This document shows positions 10,101 through 19,571 of a stretch of DNA of 49,872 nucleotides, piece after piece. This DNA comes from Lindgomyces ingoldianus (lineage: Eukaryota > Ascomycota > Dothideomycetes > Pleosporales > Lindgomycetaceae): assembly GCF_010093535.1 (NCBI RefSeq), contig NW_022985182.1:40150-90021 (forward strand), written 5' to 3'. The notes beneath the pieces are model-generated. The model saw only the letters and a list, made by a program, of their open reading frames with translations. It was not told the origin of the DNA and did no database searches. The first letter of the stretch is position 1, and each line of letters starts with the position of its first letter. The translations under genes were made by a program, and so were the position numbers.

Positions 10101-13100
10101 CCCCGGACTCTACATGCCGAAAATCCTACGCCGGCAGTGGACTGGCAGCGTGCTAAGATGGCGCCCGTGCATCAGTCCCAGCCCTGGGTGCCCAGAGTCG
10201 ACCGGCCTCGACGGGCAGGCATCAGTGCATTCGGCATCGGTGGGACCAACGCGCATGCTATAGTGGAGGAGCCTCCGCTACCGAAGGTGAATTCTAGGCC
10301 GTTGTCAGTCCTTTTGCCGCCCAAGATTCCATTTCTTCTGTCAGGCCATACCGATGCAGCGCTATGCCAGCAGGCTGAAAAGCTTCGACAGTACATCAAG
10401 AGTACAAGCAAGGATGGCCAAGATCGTCTCAGTGAGGTGGCCGGCTCGCTAGCCACCACTCGCAGTCACTTCCAACGGCGACTAGTGTTAATGGCCAAAG
10501 ACAAGGCCGAGCTTCTGGAGACACTGGACTCGGTCTCAAGGGTAGTGCCTATCAGAAATCACGGCAAGGAGCCATGCCTAGCCATGCTTTTCACTGGTCA
10601 GGGCAGTCAAGTCTTGGGCATGGGCAAGGACCTCTACGAAGTTTACCCCGCGTTCCGCGAAGCACTGGATGAGATCACGGCCAAGTTCACCCAGCTAGAG
10701 ACGCCGCTAATGGAGGTTATGCACGCGACCCCTAGCAGTGACGCCGCCGCGCTGCTGAAGCGCACAGACTTCGCCCAGCCGGCTCTCTTCGCCTTGGAGG
10801 TAGCCTTGTGGTGTCTCTGGAAGAGCTGGGGTGTGCAGCCAGATCTGGCTCTCGGCCACAGTGTGGGTGAGCTCGCTGCCGCACACGTTAGTGGCATCTT
10901 GAATCTATCTGATGCCTGTCGTCTCGTCGCAGCACGTGGCCGGCTGATGCAGGCTGTTTCTCTCCATGGCAGCATGGTTTCGTTAGAAGCCAGCGCGGAA
11001 GAGGTGACAACGGCTATCGAGATACTTGGGCTCGTAAGCAAGGTCGACATCGCTGGCCACAACACGCCAATACAGACGGTGGCATCTGGTGACACTGATG
11101 CTATCGAGAGAATGGTGGCCTATTTCGCCCGGCAGGACCGCAAAGTGAAGTTGCTCGACGTGTCGCATGCATTCCATTCGCACCATATGGACGGCATGTT
11201 GGCAGAGTTCCAAGCAGTGGCTCAGACGGTGCAATTCCACCCACCACAGCTGCCCATCATCAGCAGCCTGACTGGCAAGTTGGCTGGAGCAGGCCAGCTC
11301 GAACGACCAGACTATTGGGTCCTCCAGGTACGCAGGGCAGTTCGCTTTGCCGATGGCATCCAGACACTGCATCAACAGGGCGTTGGCGTTTTCCTCGAGC
11401 TAGGCCCGCAGCCCGTGTTGTCCGCCATGGGTGCGGCGTGCCTCGCCGGCGACGATTCAATTGCCTGGATGCCGTCGCTCGTTCCTGGTAAGCACGGCGC
11501 GTCGGTGGTGCAGCGAAGCCTGGCAGATCTACATGTGCGGCATGTGCCCGTTAGCTGGACCGGTTACTTTGAACCTTTCGGTTGCTGCCAACGTGTGGAG
11601 CTGCCGACGTATGCCTTCCAGAGGGAGCACTTCCCACCCTTACGTGGGAGAGGCACTGAACTCCTCTATACCAATATCGTCAATGGCGCACCACAGCATC
11701 CAGTTCAAACAAACGAAGATCACGTGGACCCCCTGGAGCTTGAGATCGGCTGGCATCGGGTCGATACCGGCAATATCGCCGTGAGCGGCTCATGGGGCTT
11801 GCTGTGTCTCGCTGAGGACACAGGTCACGTGGCAACGACATGGACATTGGAGGTGAAGATGGCCTTGGCGCAGGCTGGCATTCAGCTGCGCCAGGTCAGG
11901 AATATCGAAGATGCCGAAGATCTGAATGGCCTACTATGCTTGTGGGACTCATTAGATGCAGATGATGTCCCAGGCCAGGCACGTGACTTTACCACAAGGG
12001 CCCTAGCGCAGTTGCAGAGGGCTGCCCAGGTGGAGTTTGCGCCGTCGCTTGTGTGGGTCACTCGACACGCAGTGGGTGCTGGCGACGACGACCGGGTCTC
12101 GGGTGTCGGTGCGGGACCCCTCTGGGGCCTTATGCGCACTGCCCGCAACGAGCACCCAGAGCTGCGCCTGCGGTTGATCGATCTGGCTAAGGAGAAGGCT
12201 GCGTCCAACGCCCTCGCCCCGGCGTTGATGCTAGACACCGAGCCAGAATGTGCCGTGCGCCAGGGGGTAGTGCTTGTGCCGCGGATGCAGCGCGTGGAAT
12301 CGGAACTGAAGCCGGTGACGGAGCGACTCCTTCGACGGGACGGTGCGGTGCTTATCACAGGCGGTCTTCGCGGTCTCGGCCGACAAGTCGCCCTGTGGCT
12401 GGCAAGCGAACACGGCATCTGCGACCTGGTGCTGACCTCGCGCCGCGGCAAAGAAACCCCCGGTGCGGAGGAATTGGTGGTTGAACTTGGTAGGCTGGGC
12501 GCCAAAGCTACCATGGTCGCCTGTGATGTGGCCGACCTCAACAGGGTAAAGTCAGTCATGGCAATGTTCGACGCTAGACGGCCGCTGCGGGGTGTGGTCC
12601 ATGCCGCCGGCGCACAGGACAATGGTGTCCTTACCGCCTTGACTCCTGAGCGATGCGCTACGGCCCTTGTGCCAAAGGTGGATGGCGCATGGCATCTGCA
12701 CCAGCTAACACTGGATATGCGGGCGGACTTGGACCTCTTTGTCATGTTCTCCTCCACCTTCGGCGTCATGGGCATGCCGGGCCACGCGAACTACGCTGCC
12801 GCCAATACCTTCCTCGACGCGCTCGCGCACCTGCGTCGTTCGCAGCGCCTGCCAGGCACCTCGGTCGCATACGGTGCCTGGGAGGGGGACGGCATGGCTG
12901 CCAAAATCACTGGGACAACCCTTGCCCACCTCGACCAACTCGGCCTCGACCCGCTCACCCCGAAAGAGGGCCTAGCGCTGTTCGAGAAGGCGGTACGCAG
13001 CGGCCGTGCACTCACTGTGGCCGCCGCATTGGATCCAGAACGGCTTGGGAACTACCTTGAGGAGCGAGGCGACATACAGCCGTTGTTCCGCTCCCTGCTT

Positions 13101-14708
13101 GGCCAGGGTTGTGGGCGGGAACGGGTCGGGAGGCGGGAGCGGGAGAGGCCGGCCCTCCGAGGCTGGGACCTGCGCAAGGCATTGAGCGACTCCGCCCCCG
13201 AAAAACACCTCAGCATTGTGCTGGGCATGGTCCGAGAAACGGTGGCCAAGGCCTTGGGCTTTGCGCTTCCGGATGACGTAGATGTCAACCAGCCGCTACA
13301 AGGCATCGGAATCGACTCGTTGACCGCGGTCCTGATGCGCAACCAGCTGGTGAAACTGACCGGCCTCACTCTGACGGCCAGGTTCGCATTCCAACATCCT
13401 AACCTCCGGGCACTTAGCCAGTTCCTCCTCTCCGAGCTGCACAAAGACGAGCCGGATCATTCGTACGCCAGCATCATTCCTCCAACCACCCTGCCGGTAT
13501 CGGAGACGCCGTGGCTCAATATCGCTGCCGTCACAAGGGGCTGCCTGGACCCCAGCATCACGTTCAACAACGCCGCACAGGCCATAGCGCCTCCCAAGTC
13601 CGTCTTCGTCACGGGTGCTACAGGCTTCGTCGGCGCCTTTATCGTGCAAGAACTACTTGAGCTAGGAATCGCCGCCCATTGCTTGGTGCGTGCCGACTCT
13701 GTCGATCAGGCTCTCCAGCGTTTGTTGGCCAAGCTCGCCGGCTACGGCCTCTGGAGGTCTAACTACGCTCAGCTGCTCCATCCGGTCGTTGGCGACTTGG
13801 CACAACCCCTTTTCGGCCTGTCCCAAGAAGCGTTTGACCATTTGGCGGACCGCGTCGATGCCATCTGCCACTCGGGCGCACTCGTGGACTGGATGCGCCC
13901 GCTGGTAGACTATATCGGCCCGAACATCGTAAGTGCTCAAGAGGTCCTGCGCCTGGCCTCGAAAGGCCGTGGCAAGGCCGTGCATCTTGTCTCCACCATG
14001 TCCACCCTACCCAAATACATGGGCTACGAGGTGACGGAGGAGGAACCCGAATATGGCTACGCTACTTCGAAATACATGGCGGAGCGGATGGTGGCAGCGG
14101 CACGATGGCGCGGCGCCAAGGCATCTGTGTACCGCTTGCCTTTCGTCACGGCCTCGTCCGCCACTGGCCACTTCCGGCTCGACCGTGGCGACTTCTTGCA
14201 CAACCTCATCGCCGGGAGCCTTGAAATGGACGCCTTCCCGTCGTTAGACGCTGATCTCTCGGCCGTGCTACCCATCGACTACCTGTGCAAGACCATTGTT
14301 GCCGTGATGACGCGGGACCTGCATCGAGTTGGCCAGGACTATGACTTTGCGAATCCGCATGCACCGAGCTTCAACCACTTCTTCAAGCTGATGAGTGCCG
14401 CCAGTGCTGGTCAGGAGATCGTACCCTTTTCCACATGGCGGGAACGGGCATTAACCTATGCTGCCGCCAACCTGAAAAGTCCACTGGCTCGCATCGCCGC
14501 TGTGCTTGACGGTCTCACCGATGGCCAAAGTGCGGCCGCCATGGTTACAGGCTCATCTATCGGCGAACACGTTTTCGGCGGCGACGTCTATCCCGTGCCA
14601 TTAATAGACGAGCACTCTGCGCGAAATTATGTGCGCCGTATCGACGCTGTGCGAGTGGAAAGATCCACTTCTGGCGAAGTTGGAATACCCGTTGTTGGAT
14701 GCTTATAG
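7125..14708 (+). CDS. Hybrid NRPS-PKS with reductive release, SwnK-type (A-T-KS-AT-KR-T-TD)
   Basis: 2527-residue single-exon multidomain synthase. Adenylation domain about 40-520: YTSGSTGKPKG 179-189, YCTGDLAR 399-406, catalytic K512. Pocket residues read D225, I226, L229, Q268, L292, G294, M316, V324, W325 and K512, close to the glycine code. Thiolation domain with GGDS, S566. Ketosynthase about 622-1050: C793 in TACSSS, H929, H970. Acyltransferase about 1150-1440: GHSVG with S1246, and HAFH at 1348-1351 typical of malonyl-CoA. Ketoreductase structural plus catalytic halves about 1540-1935: TGGLRGLG 1745-1752, K1851, Y1890, N1894. Acyl carrier GIDSL, S2064. Terminal reductase about 2155-2500: TGATGFVG 2163-2170, YATSK 2312-2316. 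No condensation, dehydratase, enoylreductase or methyltransferase domain. Expected chemistry: load an amino acid, extend once with malonyl, reduce the beta-ketone, release as aldehyde or alcohol. This is SwnK's domain order, but the rest of the swn cluster is absent. All active-site residues are present. Confidence 0.93.
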   Translation: MSANSAADYQTIIGQFNATDDATTLGHCLHHLLQHAADSHLDKTALICADTELTYGGLNALANRFARVLVERGIGRGDFVGIALERSVDLVVVLLAVLKTGAAYVPIDPAFPADRISYMIDDARPKLIVVGASTQDALSSWGGARLSIDEARDNMANSDAEKSNLEVDVRADDLAYVIYTSGSTGKPKGVEISHGALSNLLCSMQREPGCSGTDRLLAVTTISFDIAALELFLPLLCGAITVVAQAHEVKDPGAVLGLIQRHGITMMQGTPATWQMLLDAGWQGEPHLSKILCGGDALPRLLAERLLPCAGSVWNMYGPTEATVWASVWQVRQGQDIVIGRPIANYRLYVLGEDLSPVPLGCDGELYIGGAGLAKGYHNKPEMTRSRFLDNPFHEGLLYCTGDLARFQYPETLSVLGRADGQVKVRGYRIELGDIEAAITNHSDISEAVVVSRDDRLVAYYMRDANVSTPRDAGEPTLDNSLRLFLSERLPAYMMPAFFVEMEAFPLTLNNKIDRKALPDPTESIHPGTARPVTEMERSIRLIWSSVLGHDRIGTHDNFFQIGGDSVRVVKVQKELEKLLGWPLSATKLFEHYTIKTLAAYLEGAEEINTEPVLPRHRAQDNEDIAVISMACRLPGGVTTPEEYWEVLERGADVITDVPKDRWDADALYDANPEAGGKSYCRRGGFLTSVDDFDASFFGISPREARAMDPAQRVMLETCWEGFERAGYTVEQLRGSQTGAYIGVCSTSAHSSPQALTDLDGYAVTGAAGGTMSGRVSYVLGLEGPTLTVDTACSSSLVTTHLACNALRQGECDMALSGGITLLLNPAMHIEFSRLGGMSADGRCRAFAADSQGTGWAEGCTAIVLKRLSDAVRDGDVVHAVLRGTAVNHVGRSAAGLTVPSGRAQERLIRTALAASRLTPGDIDYIEAHGTGTTLGDPIEGAALAGVFAGSRPVEVAPLWIGSAKSNVGHTQAAAGLAGMLKVILAMRNNKLPRTLHAENPTPAVDWQRAKMAPVHQSQPWVPRVDRPRRAGISAFGIGGTNAHAIVEEPPLPKVNSRPLSVLLPPKIPFLLSGHTDAALCQQAEKLRQYIKSTSKDGQDRLSEVAGSLATTRSHFQRRLVLMAKDKAELLETLDSVSRVVPIRNHGKEPCLAMLFTGQGSQVLGMGKDLYEVYPAFREALDEITAKFTQLETPLMEVMHATPSSDAAALLKRTDFAQPALFALEVALWCLWKSWGVQPDLALGHSVGELAAAHVSGILNLSDACRLVAARGRLMQAVSLHGSMVSLEASAEEVTTAIEILGLVSKVDIAGHNTPIQTVASGDTDAIERMVAYFARQDRKVKLLDVSHAFHSHHMDGMLAEFQAVAQTVQFHPPQLPIISSLTGKLAGAGQLERPDYWVLQVRRAVRFADGIQTLHQQGVGVFLELGPQPVLSAMGAACLAGDDSIAWMPSLVPGKHGASVVQRSLADLHVRHVPVSWTGYFEPFGCCQRVELPTYAFQREHFPPLRGRGTELLYTNIVNGAPQHPVQTNEDHVDPLELEIGWHRVDTGNIAVSGSWGLLCLAEDTGHVATTWTLEVKMALAQAGIQLRQVRNIEDAEDLNGLLCLWDSLDADDVPGQARDFTTRALAQLQRAAQVEFAPSLVWVTRHAVGAGDDDRVSGVGAGPLWGLMRTARNEHPELRLRLIDLAKEKAASNALAPALMLDTEPECAVRQGVVLVPRMQRVESELKPVTERLLRRDGAVLITGGLRGLGRQVALWLASEHGICDLVLTSRRGKETPGAEELVVELGRLGAKATMVACDVADLNRVKSVMAMFDARRPLRGVVHAAGAQDNGVLTALTPERCATALVPKVDGAWHLHQLTLDMRADLDLFVMFSSTFGVMGMPGHANYAAANTFLDALAHLRRSQRLPGTSVAYGAWEGDGMAAKITGTTLAHLDQLGLDPLTPKEGLALFEKAVRSGRALTVAAALDPERLGNYLEERGDIQPLFRSLLGQGCGRERVGRRERERPALRGWDLRKALSDSAPEKHLSIVLGMVRETVAKALGFALPDDVDVNQPLQGIGIDSLTAVLMRNQLVKLTGLTLTARFAFQHPNLRALSQFLLSELHKDEPDHSYASIIPPTTLPVSETPWLNIAAVTRGCLDPSITFNNAAQAIAPPKSVFVTGATGFVGAFIVQELLELGIAAHCLVRADSVDQALQRLLAKLAGYGLWRSNYAQLLHPVVGDLAQPLFGLSQEAFDHLADRVDAICHSGALVDWMRPLVDYIGPNIVSAQEVLRLASKGRGKAVHLVSTMSTLPKYMGYEVTEEEPEYGYATSKYMAERMVAAARWRGAKASVYRLPFVTASSATGHFRLDRGDFLHNLIAGSLEMDAFPSLDADLSAVLPIDYLCKTIVAVMTRDLHRVGQDYDFANPHAPSFNHFFKLMSAASAGQEIVPFSTWRERALTYAAANLKSPLARIAAVLDGLTDGQSAAAMVTGSSIGEHVFGGDVYPVPLIDEHSARNYVRRIDAVRVERSTSGEVGIPVVGCL

Positions 14709-14712
14709 ATTT

Positions 14713-14734
14713 ATTCACCTTTGGGTGGGTGAAT
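14713..14734. other. Inverted repeat just after the NRPS-PKS stop
   Basis: ATTCACC (14713-14719) and GGTGAAT (14728-14734) with an 8-bp loop, 5 bp after the stop codon. It would form a small hairpin in the mRNA 3' UTR. Fungi do not use hairpin terminators, so any role is unknown. Confidence 0.35.
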
Positions 14735-15928
14735 AGTCGAATACACTCACTATTTACTTTTTAGATTAATAGATACGAGTATAGAAAAGAGGCTACACTC
14801 GTTTAGATATCGAAGTAACAGCCTTCATTTGACTTCCATGTAGTAATTAGTACTCGATTACTCTGCAATATCACTAAGGTACTTTCTTGAGACAGAATCC
14901 TCTATAGCAACTAAAAAATTACACCAAGCATTTAAGCTAACATAAACATGATAAGAGCACCAGGAAGCTGCCTCACGGACCTCATATGACTCTCTCCTGC
15001 ATACTGCTTTATTAACTTCAACGCCCCATTGCGAGCGATTCATCCACTAGCAGCTAATTATAGAGACACGCTGTGTGCAATGTTAGCTGCCCCGCCAATT
15101 GGCCAGCGACCTTTCTGATATTCATCACCCGATACCCACCCCAGTGTATCGCCCGGGGCGTTTTTGGTCGCGGAACAAGGCATTGCTAGAGGAGATTTGG
15201 AAGCTCAGTCGCATAAAACGCAATTATATTGACGGGGCCACGAATTGCCCAGTGCTAGACCAAACCAGGACTTGCTTGGCTGTCACACTGCATGCAGCAG
15301 TAGAGATGATGATGTTTCGGATTAGAGTAACTCGTATATGTATAGGTAACATATTCCACAAGCAAGCTGATCACACAAGGGACCTGATCATCTTAACACT
15401 CACTAAAATCTCCGAAACTCTAACCTTAGTGTCTCAACAAGAGCTTAATAATATATTCTAGAAGTGCATGTTTAAACCACCCTACGTATTTCAAGACCCT
15501 GATCGAGCTCCTAGAATAACAACTTGAACTGCTTCAAAGATATTATATTTTAGCACATAAAATTCAGCTAAGATATTATATCTTAAGGATTCCTCAGTAG
15601 ATTCCTTTTAAATTTACGTAGAGCTTATCAATTTAATAGTAAAGCTCAATTGTAGAATTTCAGAATCTACTAGGAACTAAGCCATTGTTGAGATATTAAG
15701 GTTTGACTTTCGGAGTGTTTAGTGAGTTTTTGACTGATCAGCGCTTACGTAATCGGCTTACTTGTGGGAACACGTTATGTCATCCCATTGCATGGGGGCC
15801 ATGAGAGGACGATCTGTCTGGGTGGGAGTTACTTATAGGAGTAGCTGTGCCATCTCACTGCATACGACGAAGAGGAGACAATAATATTAGTTACAAAGTA
15901 CCACATTTGTACAGAAGTCTCATGTTCG
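14735..15928. other. Intergenic region between NRPS-PKS and regulator; no convincing gene
   Basis: About 1.2 kb of moderately AT-rich DNA. A 120-codon open frame at 15099-15461 begins with TTG and has no in-frame ATG start or known family. A 61-codon frame on the minus strand (14858-15043) is likewise unrecognised. Either could be a remnant of a lost gene. The last about 200 bp should hold the regulator promoter. There, GTCATCCCATTGCAT (about 15779) and GCCATCTCACTGCAT (about 15848) form an imperfect direct repeat. Confidence 0.45.
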
Positions 15929-15960
15929 ATGAACCACTGTTTTTCCTTCATCATGCTTGA
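15922..15960 (+). promoter_or_regulatory. Overlapping upstream ORF at the regulator start
   Basis: ATG at 15922, 7 bp before the regulator ATG and in another frame, opens a 12-codon ORF ending in TGA at 15958-15960. It overlaps the regulator's first ATG (15929) and its second in-frame ATG (15953, Met9). Such an arrangement usually lowers translation of the downstream frame, if the transcript start lies upstream of 15922, which cannot be seen. Confidence 0.4.
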
Positions 15961-17332
15961 TCGGGATCAGGACGCAGATATCGAAGATGGACTACGGTTA
16001 GAAGATGTCAGTCGGCGGTCAGCGTGCGATCGATGCAGAACGATGAAGACGCGCTGCGAGCGATCTCACCACCGGGGCATTGCACAACTGCAACAATGCC
16101 GACGATGCAGAGAGGCACAGGTACGATGTATCACAACTCTTGAGGCACAGCAGAGTCGAAATGAAGATATGGACAAGCCGATCCAAAGGAATCGGAAACG
16201 GCCTCGAGGACCATCCATCGAAGCAAACCAAAAATATTCAGTGACTAAGACTCTCGAGAGCCTGGACGAGCGGCATCATGCCACACCACTAGAGCATCGC
16301 CCTGAGCGTATCACTTCTGAGAAGCCATCGTCATCTCCAATAGCAGGTTCGCAGGGTGGACTATTGTCATCCCTTGAGATCGACCGTCAATGGCACGAAC
16401 TAAGCAAAATGGTAGATTTAGGGGGAAGTACAATACACAATCTCGCCGATGATCAGACAAGAGCGACAGCCATGCCGCCAACGATCAATGTCACCATCCC
16501 CTATGCGAATCAAAACGCGGACAGTGGAACTTTCATCGAGGCCATGACCACCATGTCCTCCGGAACTGTACAAAGTATGCCCGAGGCGACGTCGTTTGAC
16601 CATATGCCGCAGGAGACCCGCAGTCTGTTCTGGAATAGCTTGCTCCCGCTCTCGTCGTCGGACCAATCAGACGCACCAACGCCCCAAGTGGAAGCAAATT
16701 GCACAATCATGAGCAGGCTGATGGAATTCAATACGAAAGTCTCGCATAATCTCCGGGAATTCAGGGAGGGAAACCGCCCCTGGAGCGACGACAACAGTAT
16801 GCTGGTGAAGACTCTGCAGCATTCGGACGCATTTCTCGAACTTCTAGCGAGTTTTACATGCCCTGGGGTGGTGCTAGATGGCAGTTCGCTGTACATAGGA
16901 AGTGCTGGATCCCGCCATGAAGGCAGCACATTGGGTCGCAGCGACAAGGTCGACACAGACGTAGCATTGCAGTTGCTTTCATGCCACATGAATGTGAGCA
17001 GCATGTACGAAATACTGTGTGTAGAGCTCACTAGGCCGCATCTACGGCTCGAGGAGGCAGAGGCGCTATCCGCGTTACGTCTGGAGGGCCTGCGGAACCT
17101 AGACGTAGATATGCGTGGTCAGGTGCTGTTGCATATCTGTTCGCTCACATTTGTCAAGATTCAGAAGGAGCTCGAGTTGATTCGACAGCGGGGAATGCTG
17201 ACGCAGACAGCAGACACGATATTCGGAGTTGTACTTGGAGGAGGAAATGTTAACGTTTTGAGCCCTCCATTTGGCATGGGACAGATTGTAGATAGTTTTC
17301 GTCGCCTGGTTATGGCAAGAGGATCATCCTAG
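15929..17332 (+). CDS. Zn2Cys6 (AflR-type) cluster transcription factor
   Basis: 467-residue protein with a binuclear zinc cluster: C33-X2-C36-X6-C43-X13-C57-X2-C60-X6-C67. The 13-residue middle loop is longer than the more usual 5-9. A basic linker with NRKRPRG follows at about residues 88-94. The C-terminal half (about 235-460) resembles the loosely conserved regulatory region of AflR-like factors, helical with few motifs. No intron is needed. The start at 15929 gives a 32-residue leader before the first zinc ligand; Met9 is an alternative. Position between synthase and transporter points to a pathway-specific activator in the nucleus. CGG-N4/5-CCG palindromes in the divergent promoter and in the transporter promoter are its likely targets. 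Confidence 0.88.
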   Translation: MNHCFSFIMLDRDQDADIEDGLRLEDVSRRSACDRCRTMKTRCERSHHRGIAQLQQCRRCREAQVRCITTLEAQQSRNEDMDKPIQRNRKRPRGPSIEANQKYSVTKTLESLDERHHATPLEHRPERITSEKPSSSPIAGSQGGLLSSLEIDRQWHELSKMVDLGGSTIHNLADDQTRATAMPPTINVTIPYANQNADSGTFIEAMTTMSSGTVQSMPEATSFDHMPQETRSLFWNSLLPLSSSDQSDAPTPQVEANCTIMSRLMEFNTKVSHNLREFREGNRPWSDDNSMLVKTLQHSDAFLELLASFTCPGVVLDGSSLYIGSAGSRHEGSTLGRSDKVDTDVALQLLSCHMNVSSMYEILCVELTRPHLRLEEAEALSALRLEGLRNLDVDMRGQVLLHICSLTFVKIQKELELIRQRGMLTQTADTIFGVVLGGGNVNVLSPPFGMGQIVDSFRRLVMARGSS

Positions 17333-18094
17333 ACTTCGAGCTTCCTCGCACATCACCCTCTCGTTCCAATCTCTCAACAGGAGTAGCTAGACTCTCTTGC
17401 TTTGGTGTATAATTTTATACTCGGTCTCAGCTAGAAACTAGCGGAGTTCAAGAGGCAAAACTCACCATAACTATATTAGTAGCTAATACAATGCATCAAG
17501 ACCAAGAATTCCACATTTGATCTAAGACTTCGCCCGCAAAATGAAATGGCGCAAAAAATATAGAACTTGGTAGAGCGACTGCTCACTACACAATAACATG
17601 CTGTTCTCATTCTCAATGCAACATATAATGCCATGACCGCTGGCTAAGGGAGACCTGTAGCTTGGCTGCCCGCACTGGACGAGGTTTTAATCCGACCGGG
17701 CCGGAAGTCCCCATCATGTCCTAAGAGCATGGCGCTGTCCCCGGTGATCCCCATCTATATGCGACCTATGTCACCTGCCAGTTGCGAGATTTGTGACTTG
17801 CAACGAAATATATGAGCTGTGACCTTCGATGTGACATAATTAAGCGAACCATGAATAATAACAAAACCATGAATACTTCGTTAAGGATTCCATAGCGTTT
17901 GCGAATAGTACCGATAAATTGGACCCTGACGGTCCACTTCAACCGTCCAAATGCTTTAAGATACATGACACAGAAGTTCGATCTCATAGAGCTTGGCTCA
18001 ACCAAACATCCCTACGACCGTCCAGAGCTCCGAAGCTAGGAAGCCATTCAATCGTTGCGGAAGATATCTAGTTCTTGAGCAACGATCCACTTCC
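17333..18094. other. Convergent intergenic region (regulator and transporter 3' ends)
   Basis: 762 bp between two convergent genes, presumably their 3' UTRs. A 79-codon minus-strand frame (17766-18005) has no recognisable product. A perfect inverted repeat TGGACC-CTGAC-GGTCCA occurs at 17920-17936. Nothing else is supported. Confidence 0.5.
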
Positions 18095-19571
18095 TCATAG
18101 TAAATCCAGGCACTTCCATAGGAAGTTCATCCCACTCAAAAGGCACGTCAGGCCAGAGAAGATGATCAAACTGCCATATCCACTTCCGTAGCCCCCCATA
18201 GCTTGTCCCTGCCACGGCATTCCCTTAATAAGCGCGTCACTCAGGGGACCGGATATTACGTTCCCGACTCCTCTCCCTATGCACAGATGGCCGTACACCA
18301 TCAGCGGGTCAACGTAACCGTAACCGTCACTCTCACCTCTCTGAGCGACTTCTTTCATGATTCCCGGCCATATCGACGGCCAGCACCCAGCGAACAGCCC
18401 GTAAAAGATACAGAACACGTACAAGACAGGCAGGGATGCTGAGAGTCCCCAAATCAGTAAAACCGATGTAGCCGCACCCATTGCTGAGGTGATTATACAC
18501 GTCGTGACGTGGACCTTGTCGGTTAGTGAGCCCATGATCGCAAGGCCGATCGTCGCGGCTATATTGACTAGTATGACTGTCAATGCTGACAAGAAAGTCG
18601 AAGCGCCGTAGGCCTTGCGGGCGTAGGTTGGCAGGTAGATACCTGGGAGGAAAAAGCCAGTCGCCTGGATAATATTGGCGACTTGATGTAGGGCAAACAA
18701 TTTGGATGTGACGAATCTCAGGTTGAACGGTTTTGCGCGAGTATTAGATGAGTAGGGCAGTCTGGGCTTGATAAAGAAGGCCAAAGGGGCCGAGGTTGCA
18801 AAGAGGACACCAGCCCAGATCCTCGTGGCTGTCTGGAACCCAAGATCATTGAGGAGACTCTCGAGGAGCAGAGGAAGGACGACACCTCCAAACCCTGCGG
18901 CGCTCCACATGATACCATAAGCCATACCTTTGCGTTTGGCAAACCACTCTTCGATATACAATACGCAAGGGCAATAAGCGAAGCAGCCGCCAATGCTGAA
19001 AAGAATTCCCTGTGTTCCGATGAGTTGAGGCACGGTGTCGCAGAAGGAACTCAATGCCATGGACAGGGAAGCAACGAAGAGCCCCATAAACGTGAACCAT
19101 CGTGCCCAACGAGGGTAGAGCCGGCATAGCGCAAGAACAAAAGGTGTTCCCATATACAGGACTCCCTAGTGTCTTAGTTAGTCCCTGTTGCAATGAGACG
19201 CGCTGCTGTGCTTTCCTCACCATTGTGGTGGTTCCGATGACGGCGATATGGCTTGAGCCCGCAAATGGCTCATGATTGCTGTAGAAGTCCTGGAAGACGC
19301 CGAACGAAAAGCCGAACCCTGGTTACTCCAACGTGAGCCTAGATGAATGATGCAAACGCGCTGATATTGACTCACCATATACCAAAGCCTCAATAGCCCA
19401 GCAAGCGCCCAGGAACAGCCATGCCTCCTTTCCCGTGTCGACAGGTGGTAAGGAGAATTCAGTTCTTAGAACTTGAGGCTCGAAGCTGTCGTTTTGTGCA
19501 TTTTGTTGCACGGAGACGTCATTCAATATGCGCGCATTGAAGTTGTCGAGTTCAACTGGCCCTTGAGCCAT
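18095..19571 (-). CDS. MFS transporter, monocarboxylate-transporter (MCT/SLC16) type, three exons
   Basis: Exons read on the minus strand: 19571-19376, 19318-19221 and 19165-18095, giving 454 residues. Intron 1 (57 bp) starts GTGAGT and ends CCAG. Intron 2 (55 bp) starts GTGAGG, has a CTAAC branch-like site and ends CTAG. Splicing restores the family's first membrane segment, with WLFLGACWAIEALVYG of exon 1 joined to FGFSFGVFQDFYS of exon 2, a strong check on the model. Later landmarks are CVLYIEEWFAKRKGMAYGI in the TM4-TM5 region and a hydrophobic pattern compatible with 12 membrane segments. The N-terminal about 45 residues are polar and cytosolic. Fungal MCT-like carriers move organic acids, cofactors or metabolites across plasma or vacuole membrane. 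Location here suggests export of the cluster product or import of a precursor. Confidence 0.9.

Noticed and set aside
11882..12775. 297-codon minus-strand ORF inside the synthase
   Set aside because: Arg/Ser/Pro-rich antisense reading of the GC-rich ketoreductase region; a typical artefact opposite a biased gene.
15099..15461. 120-codon ORF between synthase and regulator
   Set aside because: It begins at TTG with no in-frame ATG start and no recognisable domain. It could be a gene remnant, but there is not enough to call it.
5420..19571. Calling the cluster a swainsonine cluster
   Set aside because: Only the synthase architecture matches. The tailoring enzymes are missing and the adenylation pocket points to glycine.
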